Positions 21,331 to 33,721 of a stretch of 64,000 bases of DNA are shown here, piece after piece; the stretch's first letter is position 1, and each line of letters starts with the position of its first letter. A model generated the notes under the pieces. It had not been told where the DNA came from, searched no databases, and saw only the letters and a list, made by a program, of their open reading frames with translations. A program made the position numbers and the translations under genes. This stretch comes from Halichondria panicea (Eukaryota; Porifera; Demospongiae; Suberitida; Halichondriidae), in contig NC_087377.1 in NCBI RefSeq assembly GCF_963675165.1, positions 130,001-194,000 on the forward strand, in the 5' to 3' direction.

Positions 21331-21725
21331 GTTTTGTAGTTTGTGCTTTTTGCGCTGTACTCCCCCCTTGGATGTGTGACTATGTTTTGTAGTTTGTGCT
21401 TTTTGCGCTGTACTCCCCCCTTGCATGTGTGACTGTGTTTTGTAGTTTGTGCTTTTTGCGCTGTACTCCCCCCTTGCATGTGTGACTGTGTTTTGTAGTT
21501 TGTGCTTTTTGCGCTGTACTCCCCCCTTGCATGTGTGACTGTGTTTTTTAATTTGCGCTTTTTGCACTGTACTCCCCCTTGCATGTGTGACTGTGTTTTG
21601 TAGTTTGTGCTTTTTGCGCTGTACTCCCCCCTTGCATGTGTGACTGTGTTTTGTAGTTTGTGCTTTTTGCGCTGTACTCCCCCCGTGCATGTTTGACTGT
21701 GTTTTGTAGTTTGTGCTTTTTGCGT
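21331..21725. repeat. 53-bp satellite array, copy C left block (7 units)
   Basis: Same unit as at 7672. One unit is variant (tttttaatttgcgctttttg). It passes directly into the 40-bp satellite at 'tgcgttcccatgagtg', a junction within both units. Confidence 0.9.
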
Positions 21726-24700
21726 TCCCATGAGTGGGTTCAATTCACTAGCAATAGTTTTGCGTTCCCATGAGTGGGTTCAATTTACTAGCAATAGTTT
21801 TGCGTTCCCGTGAGTGGGTTCAATTCACTAGCAATAGTTTTAAGTTGCCGTGAGTGGGTTAAATTCACTAGCAATAGTTTTACTTTCCCTTGAATGGGTT
21901 CAATTCACTAGCAATAGTTTTACGTTCCCGTGAGTGGGTTCAATTCACTAGCAATAGTTTTACTTTCCCTTGAGTGGGTTCAATTCACTAGCAATAGTTT
22001 TAAGTTGCCGTGAGTGCATGGGTTCACTTCACTAGCAATAGTTTTATGTTCCCGTGAGTGGGTTCAATTCACTAGCAATAGTTTTACGTTCCCTTGAGTG
22101 GGTTCAATTCACTAGCAATAGTTTTGCGTTCCCTGAGTGGGTTCAATTCACTAGCAATAGTTTTGCGTTCCCGTGAGTGGGTTCAATTCACTAGCAATAG
22201 TTTTGCGTTCCCGTGAGTGGGTTCAATTCACTAGCAATAGTTTTGCGTTCCCGTGAGTGGGTTCAATTCACTAGCAATAGTTTTACTTTCCCGTGAGTGG
22301 GTTCAATTCACTAGCAATAGTTTTACGTTCCCGTGAGTGGGTTCAATTCACTAGCAATAGTTTTACGTTCCCGTGAGTGGGTTCAATTCACTAGCAATAG
22401 TTTTGCGTTCCCGTGAGTGGGTTCAATTCACTAGCAATAGTTTTACGTTCCCGTGAGTGGGTTCAATTCACTAGCAATAGTTTTAAGTTGCCGTGAGTGG
22501 GTTCAATTCACTAGCAATAGTTTTAAGTTGCCGTGAGTGCATGGGTTCACTCACTAGCAATAGTTTTACGTTCCCGTGAGTGGGTTCAATTCACTAGCAA
22601 TAGTTTTACGTTCCCGTGAGTGCATGGATTCAATTCACTAGCAATAGTGTTACGTTCCCGTGAGTGGGTTCAATTCACTAGCAATAGTTTTGCGTTCCCG
22701 TGGGTGGGTTCAATTCACTAGCAATAGTTTTGCGTTCCCGTGAGTGGGTTCAATTCACTAGCAATAGTTTTACTTTCCCTTGAGTGGGTTCAATTCACTA
22801 GCAATAGTTTTACTTTCCCTTGAGTGGGTTCAATTCACTAGCAATAGTTTTACGTTCCCGTGAGTGGGTTCAATTCACTAGCAATAGTTTTACTTTCCCT
22901 TGAGTGGGTTCAATTCACTAGCAATAGTTTTAAGTTGCCGTGAGTGCATGGGTTCACTTCACTAGCAATAGTTTTACGTTCCCGTGAGTGGGTTCAATTC
23001 ACTAGCAATAGTTTTACGTTCCCTTGAGTGGGTTCAATTCACTAGCAATAGTTTTGCGTTCCCTGAGTGGGTTCAATTCACTAGCAATAGTTTTGCGTTC
23101 CCGTGAGTGGGTTCAATTCACTAGCAATAGTTTTACTTTCCTGTGAGTGGGTTCAATTCACTAGCAATAGTTTTACGTTCCCTTGAGTGGGTTCAATTCA
23201 CTAGCAATAGTTTTGCGTTCCCTGAGTGGGTTCAATTCACTAGCAATAGTTTTGCGTTCCCGTGAGTGGGTTCAATTCACTAGCAATAGTTTTACGTTCC
23301 CGTGTGTGGGTTCAATTCACTAGCAATAATTTTAAGTTGCCGTGAGTGGGTTCAATTCACTAGCAATAGTTTTAAGTTGCCGTGAGTGCATGGGTTCACT
23401 TCACTAGCAATAGTTTTACGTTCCCGTGAGTGGGTTCAATTCACTAGCAATAGTTTTACGTTCCCGTGAGTGGGTTCAATTCACTAGCAATAGTTTTGCG
23501 TTCCCGTGAGTGGGTTCAATTCACTAGCAATAGTTTTACGTTCCCGTGAGTGGGTTCAATTCACTAGCAATAATTTTACGTTCCCGTGAGTGCATGGGTT
23601 CAATTCACTAGCAATAGTTTTACGTTCCCGTGAGTGGGTTCAATTCACTAGCAATAGTTTTACTTTCCTGTGAGTGGGTTCAATTCACTAGCAATAGTTT
23701 TGCGTTCTTGTGAGTGGGTTCAATTCACTAGCAATAGTTTTGCGTTCCCGTGAGTGGGTTCAATTCACTAGCAATAGTTTTACGTTCCCGTGAGTGGGTT
23801 CAATTCACTAGCAATAGTTTTAAGTTGCCGTGAGTGGGTTCAATTCACTAGCAATAGTTTTAAGTTGCCCTGAGTGCATGGGTTCACTTCACTAGCAATA
23901 GTTTTACGTTCCCGTGAGTGGGTTCAATTCACTAGCAATAGTTTTACGTTCCCTTGAGTGGGTTCAATTCACTAGCAATAGTTTTACGTTCCCGTGAGTG
24001 GGTTCAATTCACTAGCAATAGTTTTGCGTTCCCGTGAGTGGGTTCAATTCACTAGCAATAGTTTTACGTTCCCGTAAGTGGGTTCAATTCACTAGCAATA
24101 ATTTTACGTTCCCGTGAGTGCATGGGTTCAATTCACTAGCAATAGTTTTACGTTCCCGTGTTTGGGTTCAATTCACTAGCAATAGTTTTGCGTTCCCGTG
24201 AGTGGGTTCAATTCACTGACAATAGTTTTGCGTTCCCGTGAGTGGGTTCAATTCACTAGCAATAGTTTTGCGTTCCCGTGGGTGGGTTCAATTCACTAGC
24301 AATAGTTTTGCGTTCCCGTGAGTGGGTTCAATTCACTAGCAATAGTTTTACGTTCCCGTGAGTGGGTTCAATTCACTAGCAATAGTTTTACGTTCCCGTG
24401 AGTGGGTTCAATTCACTAGCAATAGTTTTGCGTTCCCGTGAGTGGGTTCAATTAACTAGCAATAGTTTTACGTTCCCATGAGTGGGTTCAATTAACTAGC
24501 AATAGTTTTACGTTCCCATGAGTGGGTTCAATTCACTAGCAATAGTTTTACTTTCTTGTGAGTGGGTTCAATTCACTAGCAATAGTTTACGTTCCCGTGA
24601 GTGGGTTCAATTCACTAGCAATAGTTTTACTTTCTTGTGAGTGGGTTCAATTCACTAGCAATAGTTTACGTTCCCGTGAGTGGGTTCAATTCACTAGCAA

Positions 24701-25112
24701 TAGTTTTGCGTTCTTGTGAGTGGGTTCAATTCACTAGCAATAGTTTTGCGTTCCCGTGAGTGGGTTCAATTCACTAGCAATAGTTTTACGTTCCCGTGAG
24801 TGGGTTCAATTCACTAGCAATAGTTTTAAGTTGCCGTGAGTGGGTTCAATTCACTAGCAATAGTTTTACGTTCCCGTGAGTGGGTTCAATTCACTAGCAA
24901 TAGTTTTACGTTCCCGTGAGTGGGTTCAATTGACTAGCAATAATTTTACGTTCCCGTGAGTGCATGGGTTCAATTCACTAGCAATAGTTTTACGTTCCCG
25001 TGAGTGGGTTCAATTCACTAGCAATAGTTTTACGTTCCCGTGAGTGGGTTCAATTCACTAGCAATAGTTTTGCGTTCCCGTGAGTGGGTTCAATTCACTG
25101 ACAATAGTTTGT
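21726..25112. repeat. 40-bp satellite array, copy C (about 84 units)
   Basis: A 3.4-kb head-to-tail array of the 40-bp unit around 'ttcaattcactagcaatagt'. Variants at the end of the unit (gcgttcccg, acgttcccg, actttccctt, aagttgccg) recur in the same order. A marked variant, 'aagttgccgtgagtgcatgg', occurs near 22003, 22525, 22930, 23380 and 23865, giving a higher-order period of about 410-520 bp (10-13 units). It interrupts the composite exactly between two blocks of the 53-bp array. Confidence 0.95.
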
Positions 25113-25345
25113 GCTTTTTGCGCTGTACTCCCCTTGCATGTGTGACTGTGTTTTGTAGTTTGTGCTTTTTGCGCTGTACTCCCCCCTTGCATGTGTGACT
25201 GTGTTTTGTAGTTTGTGCTTTTTCCACTGTACTCCCCCCTTGCATGTGTGACTGTTTTTTGTAGTTTGTGCTTTTTGCGCTGTGCTCCTCCCTTGGAGGT
25301 GTGACTGTGTTTTGTAGTTTGTGCTTTTTGCGCTGTACTCCCCAC
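25113..25345. repeat. 53-bp satellite array, copy C right block (4-5 units)
   Basis: The 53-bp unit resumes after the 40-bp array, then ends in a short CA tract at 25345. The CpG array, 3' block and 95-bp repeats that follow in copies A and D are absent. Confidence 0.9.
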
Positions 25346-25850
25346 ACTCACACACACACACTCACAGTGAAGGAGCCTCCATCACAACGCCAGCGATATT
25401 TCCATAGTCATGATGAGGTACGCTAAGGGGTGTGGTCTCAGCTTGTGTGTGGGTGTGTGTGTAACTGTACATTATGCTGCATGTGAAATTGTCATGTACT
25501 ATAATTATATAAATACGACCACTTTCCCTCATCCCCCATTTCTCTGTAGACACGCTGTTTCTTATAATCATGGACACTGATGGGATAAGTTGAAGATAAT
25601 TATTGTCAAGAAAGTAAACACAAGCCCGGCCCGTTACCAAGGAAACATGACAACATTGATCATCATTGAAAATTTTTAGCCTATGCAGTCATAAAAATTA
25701 ATATTGTTGAATTTTTTAATCTCTACTGCTAAAAATTAATTATGACCAAGAGTGCATGCGCTCTTGTTATGACATAATAATAATTATTACAATAAAAGTG
25801 GTAAAGATCATTAACTATATAAGTAAGTAAGAATTATGTGTATTTTATAA
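25346..25850. other. Unique AT-rich spacer
   Basis: Includes short CA/TG tracts (25345-25365, 25443-25465) and 'ctaaaaattaat' repeats near 25690-25740. No gene was supported. Confidence 0.35.
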
Positions 25851-25854
25851 ACCT

Positions 25855-25935
25855 TACAGTCCTCATGAGAACCCGTGTCCTCTCACGAGATCTGATCTAC
25901 TAGCCACACCCTTAACCACTAGGCCACACCCATTC
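25855..25935 (-). repeat. tRNA-derived SINE-like fragment
   Basis: On the minus strand 'gtggcctagtggttaaggg' fits the tRNA/SINE A box, and 'acgggttctcatgagg' about 45 bases on fits a decayed B box. A second A-box-like copy lies at 34840-34860. The cloverleaf is not intact, so it is not called as a tRNA gene. Confidence 0.5.
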
Positions 25936-26210
25936 TTCACCAATCTGTGTATTATCAGGAGCTCATAAATAAGTTTAATTTTGATGACAGCTCTCTTCTG
26001 ATGCTACACAGTTACAATACATTTATCATTGATAACATAGCTGGCATGTGCAATTGTGTGGACAGACATTGACTCAACAAAGCATTCACATCAGGTATAA
26101 TTATGGTGGATAGAGTGCTAGTAGACACCACACAAACACTTATAATTGATAAAGAACAAATTAAAAAATAAATGCCATCAGTCACAGTTTATAATGGCTA
26201 GAGGATATTG

Positions 26211-26405
26211 TCAGGTTAGAGTCACTTGCAGTCTTCCCTTGAGGTCCTCAGCAATGTCAGCTCTATATACTGATAACGGGAGACTCTAGAGCTGTCAACA
26301 AGTCCTCCAGTTGTGGACCACCTTGCAACCACTCTACGAGCATGTGTGTGAAACACTTGGTGACACTGTTGGGTCTTCTGATCTGGCATTCTCCTCAGCT
26401 ATCAC
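26211..26405 (-). pseudogene. Death-domain C-terminal exon, frameshifted copy
   Basis: Nearly identical to the intact exon at 35239-35424 but with two 4-bp insertions (atca in 'ccagatcagaag', tata in 'cagtatatagagc'), each breaking the frame. The acceptor and the terminal stop position are kept. It lies in a duplicated block, about 25907-26592, that matches 34830-35480 plus 36727-36846. Confidence 0.75.
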
Positions 26406-26592
26406 CTGCAGTGTACATTGTTATTATAATAGCATCATTCTGCACTATCCAAGTTCTACGGTATATCGGCTGAAATTATGAATCATGTCAAGTTAATTGT
26501 TGAAAGGAACTTGATTCAGTGGCCAACCAATTGCAACTAACATCCAATACAGCCACACACACAACTAAAGAAACAAAACTACTAACAGGGTT

Positions 26593-27044
26593 TCATACAG
26601 AGGGTACAGATACAGAGATTGATAGAGGTGGACTTTGGCATATCAGTGATGATATACCTACATGCTGTTTTTGATAATAGAAGAGTGTATCAGAAAACAC
26701 ATGACCATAGCAACCGCAAGTACGGTACAAGGAGGTAAAACGCTTACTGATACCCTGCTTAAGAATGAAGATGTCCTATTCCAGTGGTGTATTCTTGGTG
26801 TTGAAACGAATGATGTAGACTTAAGTTTATTGAGGAAGATCATATCACATGGTTAGCACTGGATAATAGTAGTCTTAAGGTCAGCATGTAAGCTGCAAAG
26901 CATGCAGTAGTGACTATTGACTATAGTCTATACCGAGTTTAATCTAAAGTAGCGAGCTCTTTTATCTATGGGTGCACTGAGCTAGCTATAGCTCCGCAGA
27001 ATCAGGTAGATCTAGATCTATATTCTATAGCTAGCTGGCCGGCC
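26593..27044 (+). other. Region upstream of KDZ gene, with coding-like fragment
   Basis: Duplication homology ends at 26592. At about 26670-26852 a plus frame reads HMTIATASTVQGGKTLTDTL then FQWCILGVETNDVDLSLLRK, protein-like and ending at a donor-like ggttag, family unknown. 26900-27040 is AT-rich with repeated 'tagatct' and 'agctagc' motifs; the KDZ promoter presumably lies here. Confidence 0.3.
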
Positions 27045-30000
27045 ATGAGCAAGAGAAGGATAAGTGTGAAGCCTAAGTCTCAATCTATCTCCTACTTTGA
27101 AGTATCTCCTTCAAAACGTCGTGCTGTGCATAAAAAATCTCTCTCTTTGTCTGCTGTGCCAGAATCCTCTTCTGTTAATTCTTCCAGCAGTACTAGGTTC
27201 CTCTCCAGTGATAAAAATGAAGCTGAAGAAGTAGATGTACATGGAGCGAGCAGGCCTACTGATGTTATCAGTGGCGACTCTCCAGATGTATTAATCAGTA
27301 GTGAGTGGCATGATCATGATCCAGAGAGCTCGGGGCAGGATGACACCACTTTTCCAGACACAGTGAGCTCAAGTGCTTATGAGAAGCGACAGCAGAAGGC
27401 TGCTGACAACTGGGCTGAAGTGCGTGTCCAGTTGCTACGTGCCAGTGTAGAAACCGGAATTCCTTCCCCTTGTTCTGTGTGTGCCGAGTGTGAAGAACCC
27501 GCTGTTGCAATTTGCCGGGATTGTGGACCACAGGCATACTACTGTGCCAACCATGTGGACTCAGTACACTCTCTGACAAATATTTTTCATCGACCTTTTC
27601 TCTGGAAAGTATGCACTAATCAAACATACTGCTGTACATTTTTGTGATTATTAAATGCATGCGATCTGATTTTACAGAATGGAATGCTTCACCCATACTA
27701 TTTCAAGCAGTCGAGAACCTTTCCAGCACTTCACTGTTGCTGTACAACTTACATAAAAGAAGTTGTTTGTCTTGACCCTAAAGGTATTTGTTTAACTACA
27801 CTGATATAGCCTGTGTCTAAGAATCCAATGACTTAATTACAGGTTGTTTCCAGCATTGTGTGTGCGTAACCTTCTGCAAGTGTGAGCCTGAGGCTGTTAC
27901 TCTTGTGCGGCATAACATGTGGCCAGCGACACCAGCAACTCCCACCCTAGCATTTCATCAGGATCTGCTACTATGGATGGAGTCACTTTTGCTGGAAGGG
28001 TGTATTGGTGTCGATGCTTTTTGTCGTTCTCTTGAATACAAAATTGGAAGAGATATCAGCAAACAAGTATGTGAATTTGATGTCGGTTATACTTATACAT
28101 TAATTGTTGCGCACTGATGAGGTGTACATGTTGCATGCGTCAGCAATCGCTTGAGGTACACACTTTTAATTGTCAGTTATTTTAATCTGTTTATTCTTCT
28201 ATAGCTCCGGAAGATCTATCCTGTCATGATTGATGCGTTTGAAGAATATAGGTAGGGTATATTAATTGTGAAAGAACATAATACGACATATTCACATTAA
28301 CATTCAGGTTCAACAGATATCAACTCGACTGTCTTCTATTTTTGTCTCCTGACTTGAACACTACAGCTATCTGCCCTGCCTGTCCTCAGGTTTGTGGTTT
28401 TGTTATAGCAATTAGACTCTGGCAGCCTATACTTACCTTTTACGTGCAGAGCAATGGAACTCAAATTATATCCATGGATGGTGTATTTGGACTATGTCGG
28501 AAAAAGTCTGCTGGTGTTAGTGTTCGACCACCACTCTTCTCTGGTGTATTCTTTGAGGAACAGCAAGCAGTAGATGAGTTTGTTGCTGATTATGATACAT
28601 TTGGCCAGATAATCGACAAGGTAAGGTTTTAGCGTTATACTTAATTGGTCAAGTGTGAAAACCTGTGCTATACAATTTGGATGTAATCGTTTAAATAGAC
28701 TTTTAGCACATTTCACTCAGTTAATTTTATCCTGGCATTAGGGGTGTCATGAGTTCCTCGCTGGAGACACTTTGCGCTCCAAATCAAGGTACGCAGCTCT
28801 AGATGAAACTGCCGTGTTTGGAAGCATCTGTCGTCATGAGTTTCCCCAAAGATTTCTGAATATGAAGCATGGAGAAAGGTATGTACGTAACATTAAGGTT
28901 TTCAAAAAGAGCATACATGGTGCATTGTTAAAAATTAAGGTATTCTGTATCTTAATTATCTAGACTAGCATATCCTGTGTACCTGCTAAAGAAGGCACAC
29001 CAAAACAAGGGTGACAAGTGTCTGTTGTTACTGTATGATATTGCCTGCTTACTCGAAACTCATCTGAAGTTGTGTCTCAATAGTCAGATCTAATCTTAAT
29101 TAGTACGCACTTATATTTGATTACTTCTCCAGAATCGTGGACATCTTGACATGTTAGAAAAGACAACATTAGGAGTGCCAATTTTTCATGTCTATGGGCA
29201 TTGTGCATTCTGTCAGGTAAGAAGAAAGATGCCAAAGCTGTGTGTTAATAACTTACTGTTGTATTATACATGTAGCTGACATATTCACCTAGAGTCCTAA
29301 CTGGATGCGGACTTACTGATGGTGAAGCTATGGAGAGACTGTGGTCATATCTAAGAAGATTTGCTAAATCCACCAAAGAAATGCGACCATCTCATCGCAT
29401 TGATGTCCTTACCTCAGCTCTATTACATTATGCATCAAGAGTACGTCTTAATCTAGGTTTGTTTTTTGTTAGGGCTACCTTAATATTAGCTCTCAGCACT
29501 AGTTGGTATGCACCTATGTATGCTTTGCATAAAGGGAAAAAAAGTGCTAATTCTTGTATACGTAGGGGCATCGTTAGTCAAAAGGCTGAAGAACGCCCAA
29601 AACACTCAACATAGTGCAACAGAGGACTTATCAAAGCTAATCAATGAGTCAAATGGTTAGACGTAGTCAAGAATAAAGTTTGTGAATTTTGTGCACTTTT
29701 ATATTGCACCTTCAGGTACACTGACGGAGTCATCAGCTGAACAATTGCAGAAACAACAACACGGGCTGTTCGCAAGGAGTCAAACTGATCTGAGTGAGCA
29801 TTAATTATCAGATGATTGTATCAAAATCGTGATGAAACTTTGACAGGTTTCGGGCAACGTCACAAAACCTTTCAGAACATCCTTCATATTGCTCGCGAGC
29901 GTAGGTTTTTAATATCTACCAAAGCGAGATACGCTGGTAAGAATGTTAGTCAGCACAATCATGTAATTATATAAATAATAGTTAAGTAATAATTATGATT

Positions 30001-30809
30001 TAGAAGCCCAAAGAGCTGGTTGTATAGTATACCGAACGTAGTGAGGGTTCTACTAGCCCTAAGGGCTTCTAAATTATGTGGAAACTTCCTAAACAGCTAG
30101 TGTCTAAGCATTAATTTTATTTTTATTATAGCAACCATGATTCTCTAGCCAATCAGATTTTGATCTACATGATTTTCTAAGTTGGATAGAACACTACCTT
30201 TAGCCAATCAGATTGTAGTATGTATGCATGCTAACATGATCTATGTACTATGTTACAGATGGTCAATCGATTGCTGCACGCCTTGCAAAGAAGATATCAT
30301 CAAGTACGAGTACGCTGAAACGAACAGTGAGCAGATTTAATGGTATGCGTCATGATCAATTTGAAGGAGTAGCATACCATCTGCCAGCCAATTTGAATTG
30401 GGAGACAGTTTCCAATTTGGAAGAATTGTCTACGTTGGAGGTCGCGTCGGCTGGAAATTGTACCATTCCCATTCATTTGTGGATAAAAGTTGTGAGAGCG
30501 TGTAATATGAAGGAAAGGGCAACGGAAGAAGTGAAGATGATAATGGAAGAAATTAATACTGTTGCCAACAACCTGAAATACGAGCATTCCGTAATAAGTC
30601 GTCATATACAGGATATCGCCACATCTGATAGTCTGTCTCTGTTTCAGAAAGGTTGCCTTAACCTTTTGCATCGAAGATTATTACTTTGCGAATCTTATTT
30701 AATTACGTTTTCCAGAACAGTTAACCAGTATCATACTGTAGAGCTACCTGATACGAGCTTATTAGGTCCAGATGGTTCATTTTTTTACAATTGTCAAATT
30801 AATTCATGA
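27045..30809 (+). CDS. KDZ-superfamily transposase, about 14 exons
   Basis: From ATG 27045, exons (27045-27608, 27678-27783, 27843-28066, 28205-28251, 28308-28389, 28450-28620, 28742-28878, 28964-29069, 29133-29216, 29276-29440, then to about 29939 and 30259-30809) join mostly in phase. The order is basic/Ser-rich N-terminus, EKRQQKAADNW, a Cys-rich region (CSVCAECEEPAVAICRDCG, HCCCTTYIKEVVCLD) and a catalytic core with MDGVFGLCRKKSAG, LLYDIACLLETHLK and LTDGEAMERLWSYLRRF. These are the CxC cluster and acidic motifs of Kyakuja-Dileera-Zisupton transposases. The C-terminus is helical. Two junctions (about 29069 and 29440-29590) lack a clean donor or phase, so either small lesions or misread exons exist. 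No terminal inverted repeats were confirmed. Confidence 0.85.
29999..30073. mobile_element. 75-bp hairpin MITE-like insert in KDZ intron
   Basis: Starts tttagaagccc and ends gggcttctaaa, a perfect short inverted repeat around 50 bp of sequence. It lies in the last intron of the KDZ gene, flanked by similar 'aattatg' on both sides. It is too small for more than a tentative call. Confidence 0.45.
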
Positions 30810-31318
30810 ACATGATTACCCTTCCGTTACTGATATTATTTGTACAGACAGTAGTAGTGACGATGATTCTGACGTGGACAATTGAACACTTATCTTTTTT
30901 ATGTACTTTAATTAATAATTTATTAATCACACTTATAGCTATAGGCAGTCATTATTTCTTAAACATCAATGCCTTTTATAAATTGAAGTCAAGGCTATTA
31001 TAAGTCAACCGAACGCATGCATAATTATAAGTGACAACATTATATGAATATGAACTGCATAATAAATAGTTTTGACAATTATATATATAGTCCTAAACTC
31101 GGACATAAATTATTATCTATGTCATACATACAATTGTACATACATAATTATATACGTACGTACAAACAATAATAACGTAATCTTACTTACGTATACAGTA
31201 CACAAGATAGAGAGAATATAGAATCGCGAATAAAATGGAAGGAAACCTTTACCATTCCTATTACAATTGTATATACAATAATTATAACAATTATCATAGT
31301 AGTTTTATAGTCAGCTGG
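30810..31318. other. Intergenic, tail-to-tail between KDZ and HMG-box genes
   Basis: AT-rich, with 'tacgtacgt' and 'aataattat' motifs. The stops of the two convergent genes are 510 bp apart. Polyadenylation-like aataaa signals occur on both strands. No other feature. Confidence 0.5.
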
Positions 31319-32770
31319 TTATTTACGTTTGCGATTAGTTCTTGTATGAAGTGGGGAGACATCAGCTACGTTTGATATCATACTGCTCGGCCATTCCACG
31401 ATGATCCCTGTGCTCAATTTATTTTCCCCCAAAGCATCTTCAAACCAAGCTTCAGCACCAACTTGTACAACATCCACAACGGAAAGCGTTTCACAATCTT
31501 TTTGGCAAGGACGACCATGAATGGTTTTATGTACACCAGGAAGCACTGTACCTGTTGCAACAATACTTCCATCTCTGCCTTTCATAAAAATCGTACTGAC
31601 GGTATCAGTGTTAGAAATAGCTTGATTGGACAAGATTCCAGAAGGTGTTGCTTTGGTTGTAGTTTTAGTGGTTGATTTCTTCACAGTGGAAATAACAGCT
31701 TTGGATGTAGTAGATGAGGTGGTGTTGATTGGGTTTGCGTTTGTTGAGGTAACATTGAATGAGCTGGAATTTGTGTTGAGACTGGTTGTACTTGACGAGG
31801 CTGCAGTGGCTGGGGTAGCAAATTGTTTCTTGGACAAGTCATCTGTATAGTAATAATTAGAGAAACGAGGTGTACAGTTTGTCGTGCACACAAAGCAATC
31901 AGTTTTACGTAATCAAATAATGGTATCTACATTACATTTACTTATAAAGCCTTACCATACAGAAAGTAGGAGCTGAAGGATGACAGGATTGCAGGGTGAG
32001 ATTGAAGAAATTTTTTCCCATCTGTGGTTCCCACACTTAAAACCTTTTTATCAACAACATCATTGTAGCCATCTCACAACCAAGTGATTGCAGCAGATTG
32101 GCCTGTATAAGTGCACAAGGTAAATATAGCCACATGTTAGGGTTTAGTGTGTTGTCTACATTATAGGCATTATATCATTTATAAGCCCGCCTCATAGTAA
32201 AAGTAATTATTTCCTTAGCTCACATAAATTGGACCTGTCGCAACATCATAATAATTATGTTCACAAAATTAATTTTAGGTGATAAAATATAATATTATAT
32301 GTGCCGTCTACGTGCACATACAGTACTCACAACACCTACATCTCCCTGATGTCTCTTAGCAACCCGAACAATGAGCTACCTCTTTTTTTCCGGTGTTAGT
32401 TCCTCCTCATCCTCCTGCTCATTGCTACCCTCAATATCTTTTGCTACTACATTGTACTTTTCCTTATCAGCAGTGCTGATTTTTCTCCAAGCCTCTGCCA
32501 TCAATTTTGATTTATCTGAGAGAGTCTTCCCTTTGAGATCTAATATAATCGTGCATTTGCTGAATAGTGAGTGAATGCACAACTTTTATATACGGCATGC
32601 ATGTCATTAAAATAAACTATCCACCATAAAATCTACGTACCTTGTTGTTTGTGAAACTCTTTACTGAAGCCAGAGGCCTGCCTTAATTTCCTACGTGTGG
32701 ACAGCTTTTTAGTTCTAGCACGAGGAACAGTGTCACAATGAGAGCTGGTGTGCCGTTTCTTGTGATTGTT
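31319..32770 (-). CDS. HMG-box protein with conserved C-terminal domain
   Basis: Four minus-strand exons. Exon a (about 32770-32651): basic, TRRKLRQASGFSKEFHKQQ, phase 1 donor. Exon b (about 32550-32388): DLKGKTLSDKSKLMAEAWRK then DKEKYNVVAKDIEG and an acid tail. Together they form a short HMG box. Exon c (about 32105-31970): GTTDGKKFLQSHPAILSSF, with an in-frame TGA upstream of DGYNDV. Exon d (31849-31319): Ser/Thr-rich linker then GRDGSIVATGTVLPGVHKTI, HGRP and STGIIVEWPSSMI. HMG boxes bend DNA. The terminal domain resembles a module in plant Ptta/En/Spm-type transposon proteins (weak, from memory). The TGA and an uncertain start suggest decay or an unusual exon. Confidence 0.6.
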
Positions 32771-32837
32771 TATCCAATACTGCATGTATGCATGTGCGTA
32801 TTTAGTTTTGGTAGTGTGTATGTTGCTGTACGCACAC

Positions 32838-33721
<884 letters not shown>

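Noticed and set aside
21726-25112. CRISPR-like array
   Set aside because: Unit is a continuous 40-bp tandem satellite without unique spacers, in a eukaryotic context and without cas genes.
25855-25935. Intact tRNA gene
   Set aside because: A-box is good but B-box and stems are degenerate; a SINE remnant is the safer call.
27040-31100. KDZ terminal inverted repeats at 'ccgagttta' (26936) and 'taaactcgg' (31094)
   Set aside because: Only 9 bp match, with no flanking duplication; chance is likely in AT-rich DNA.
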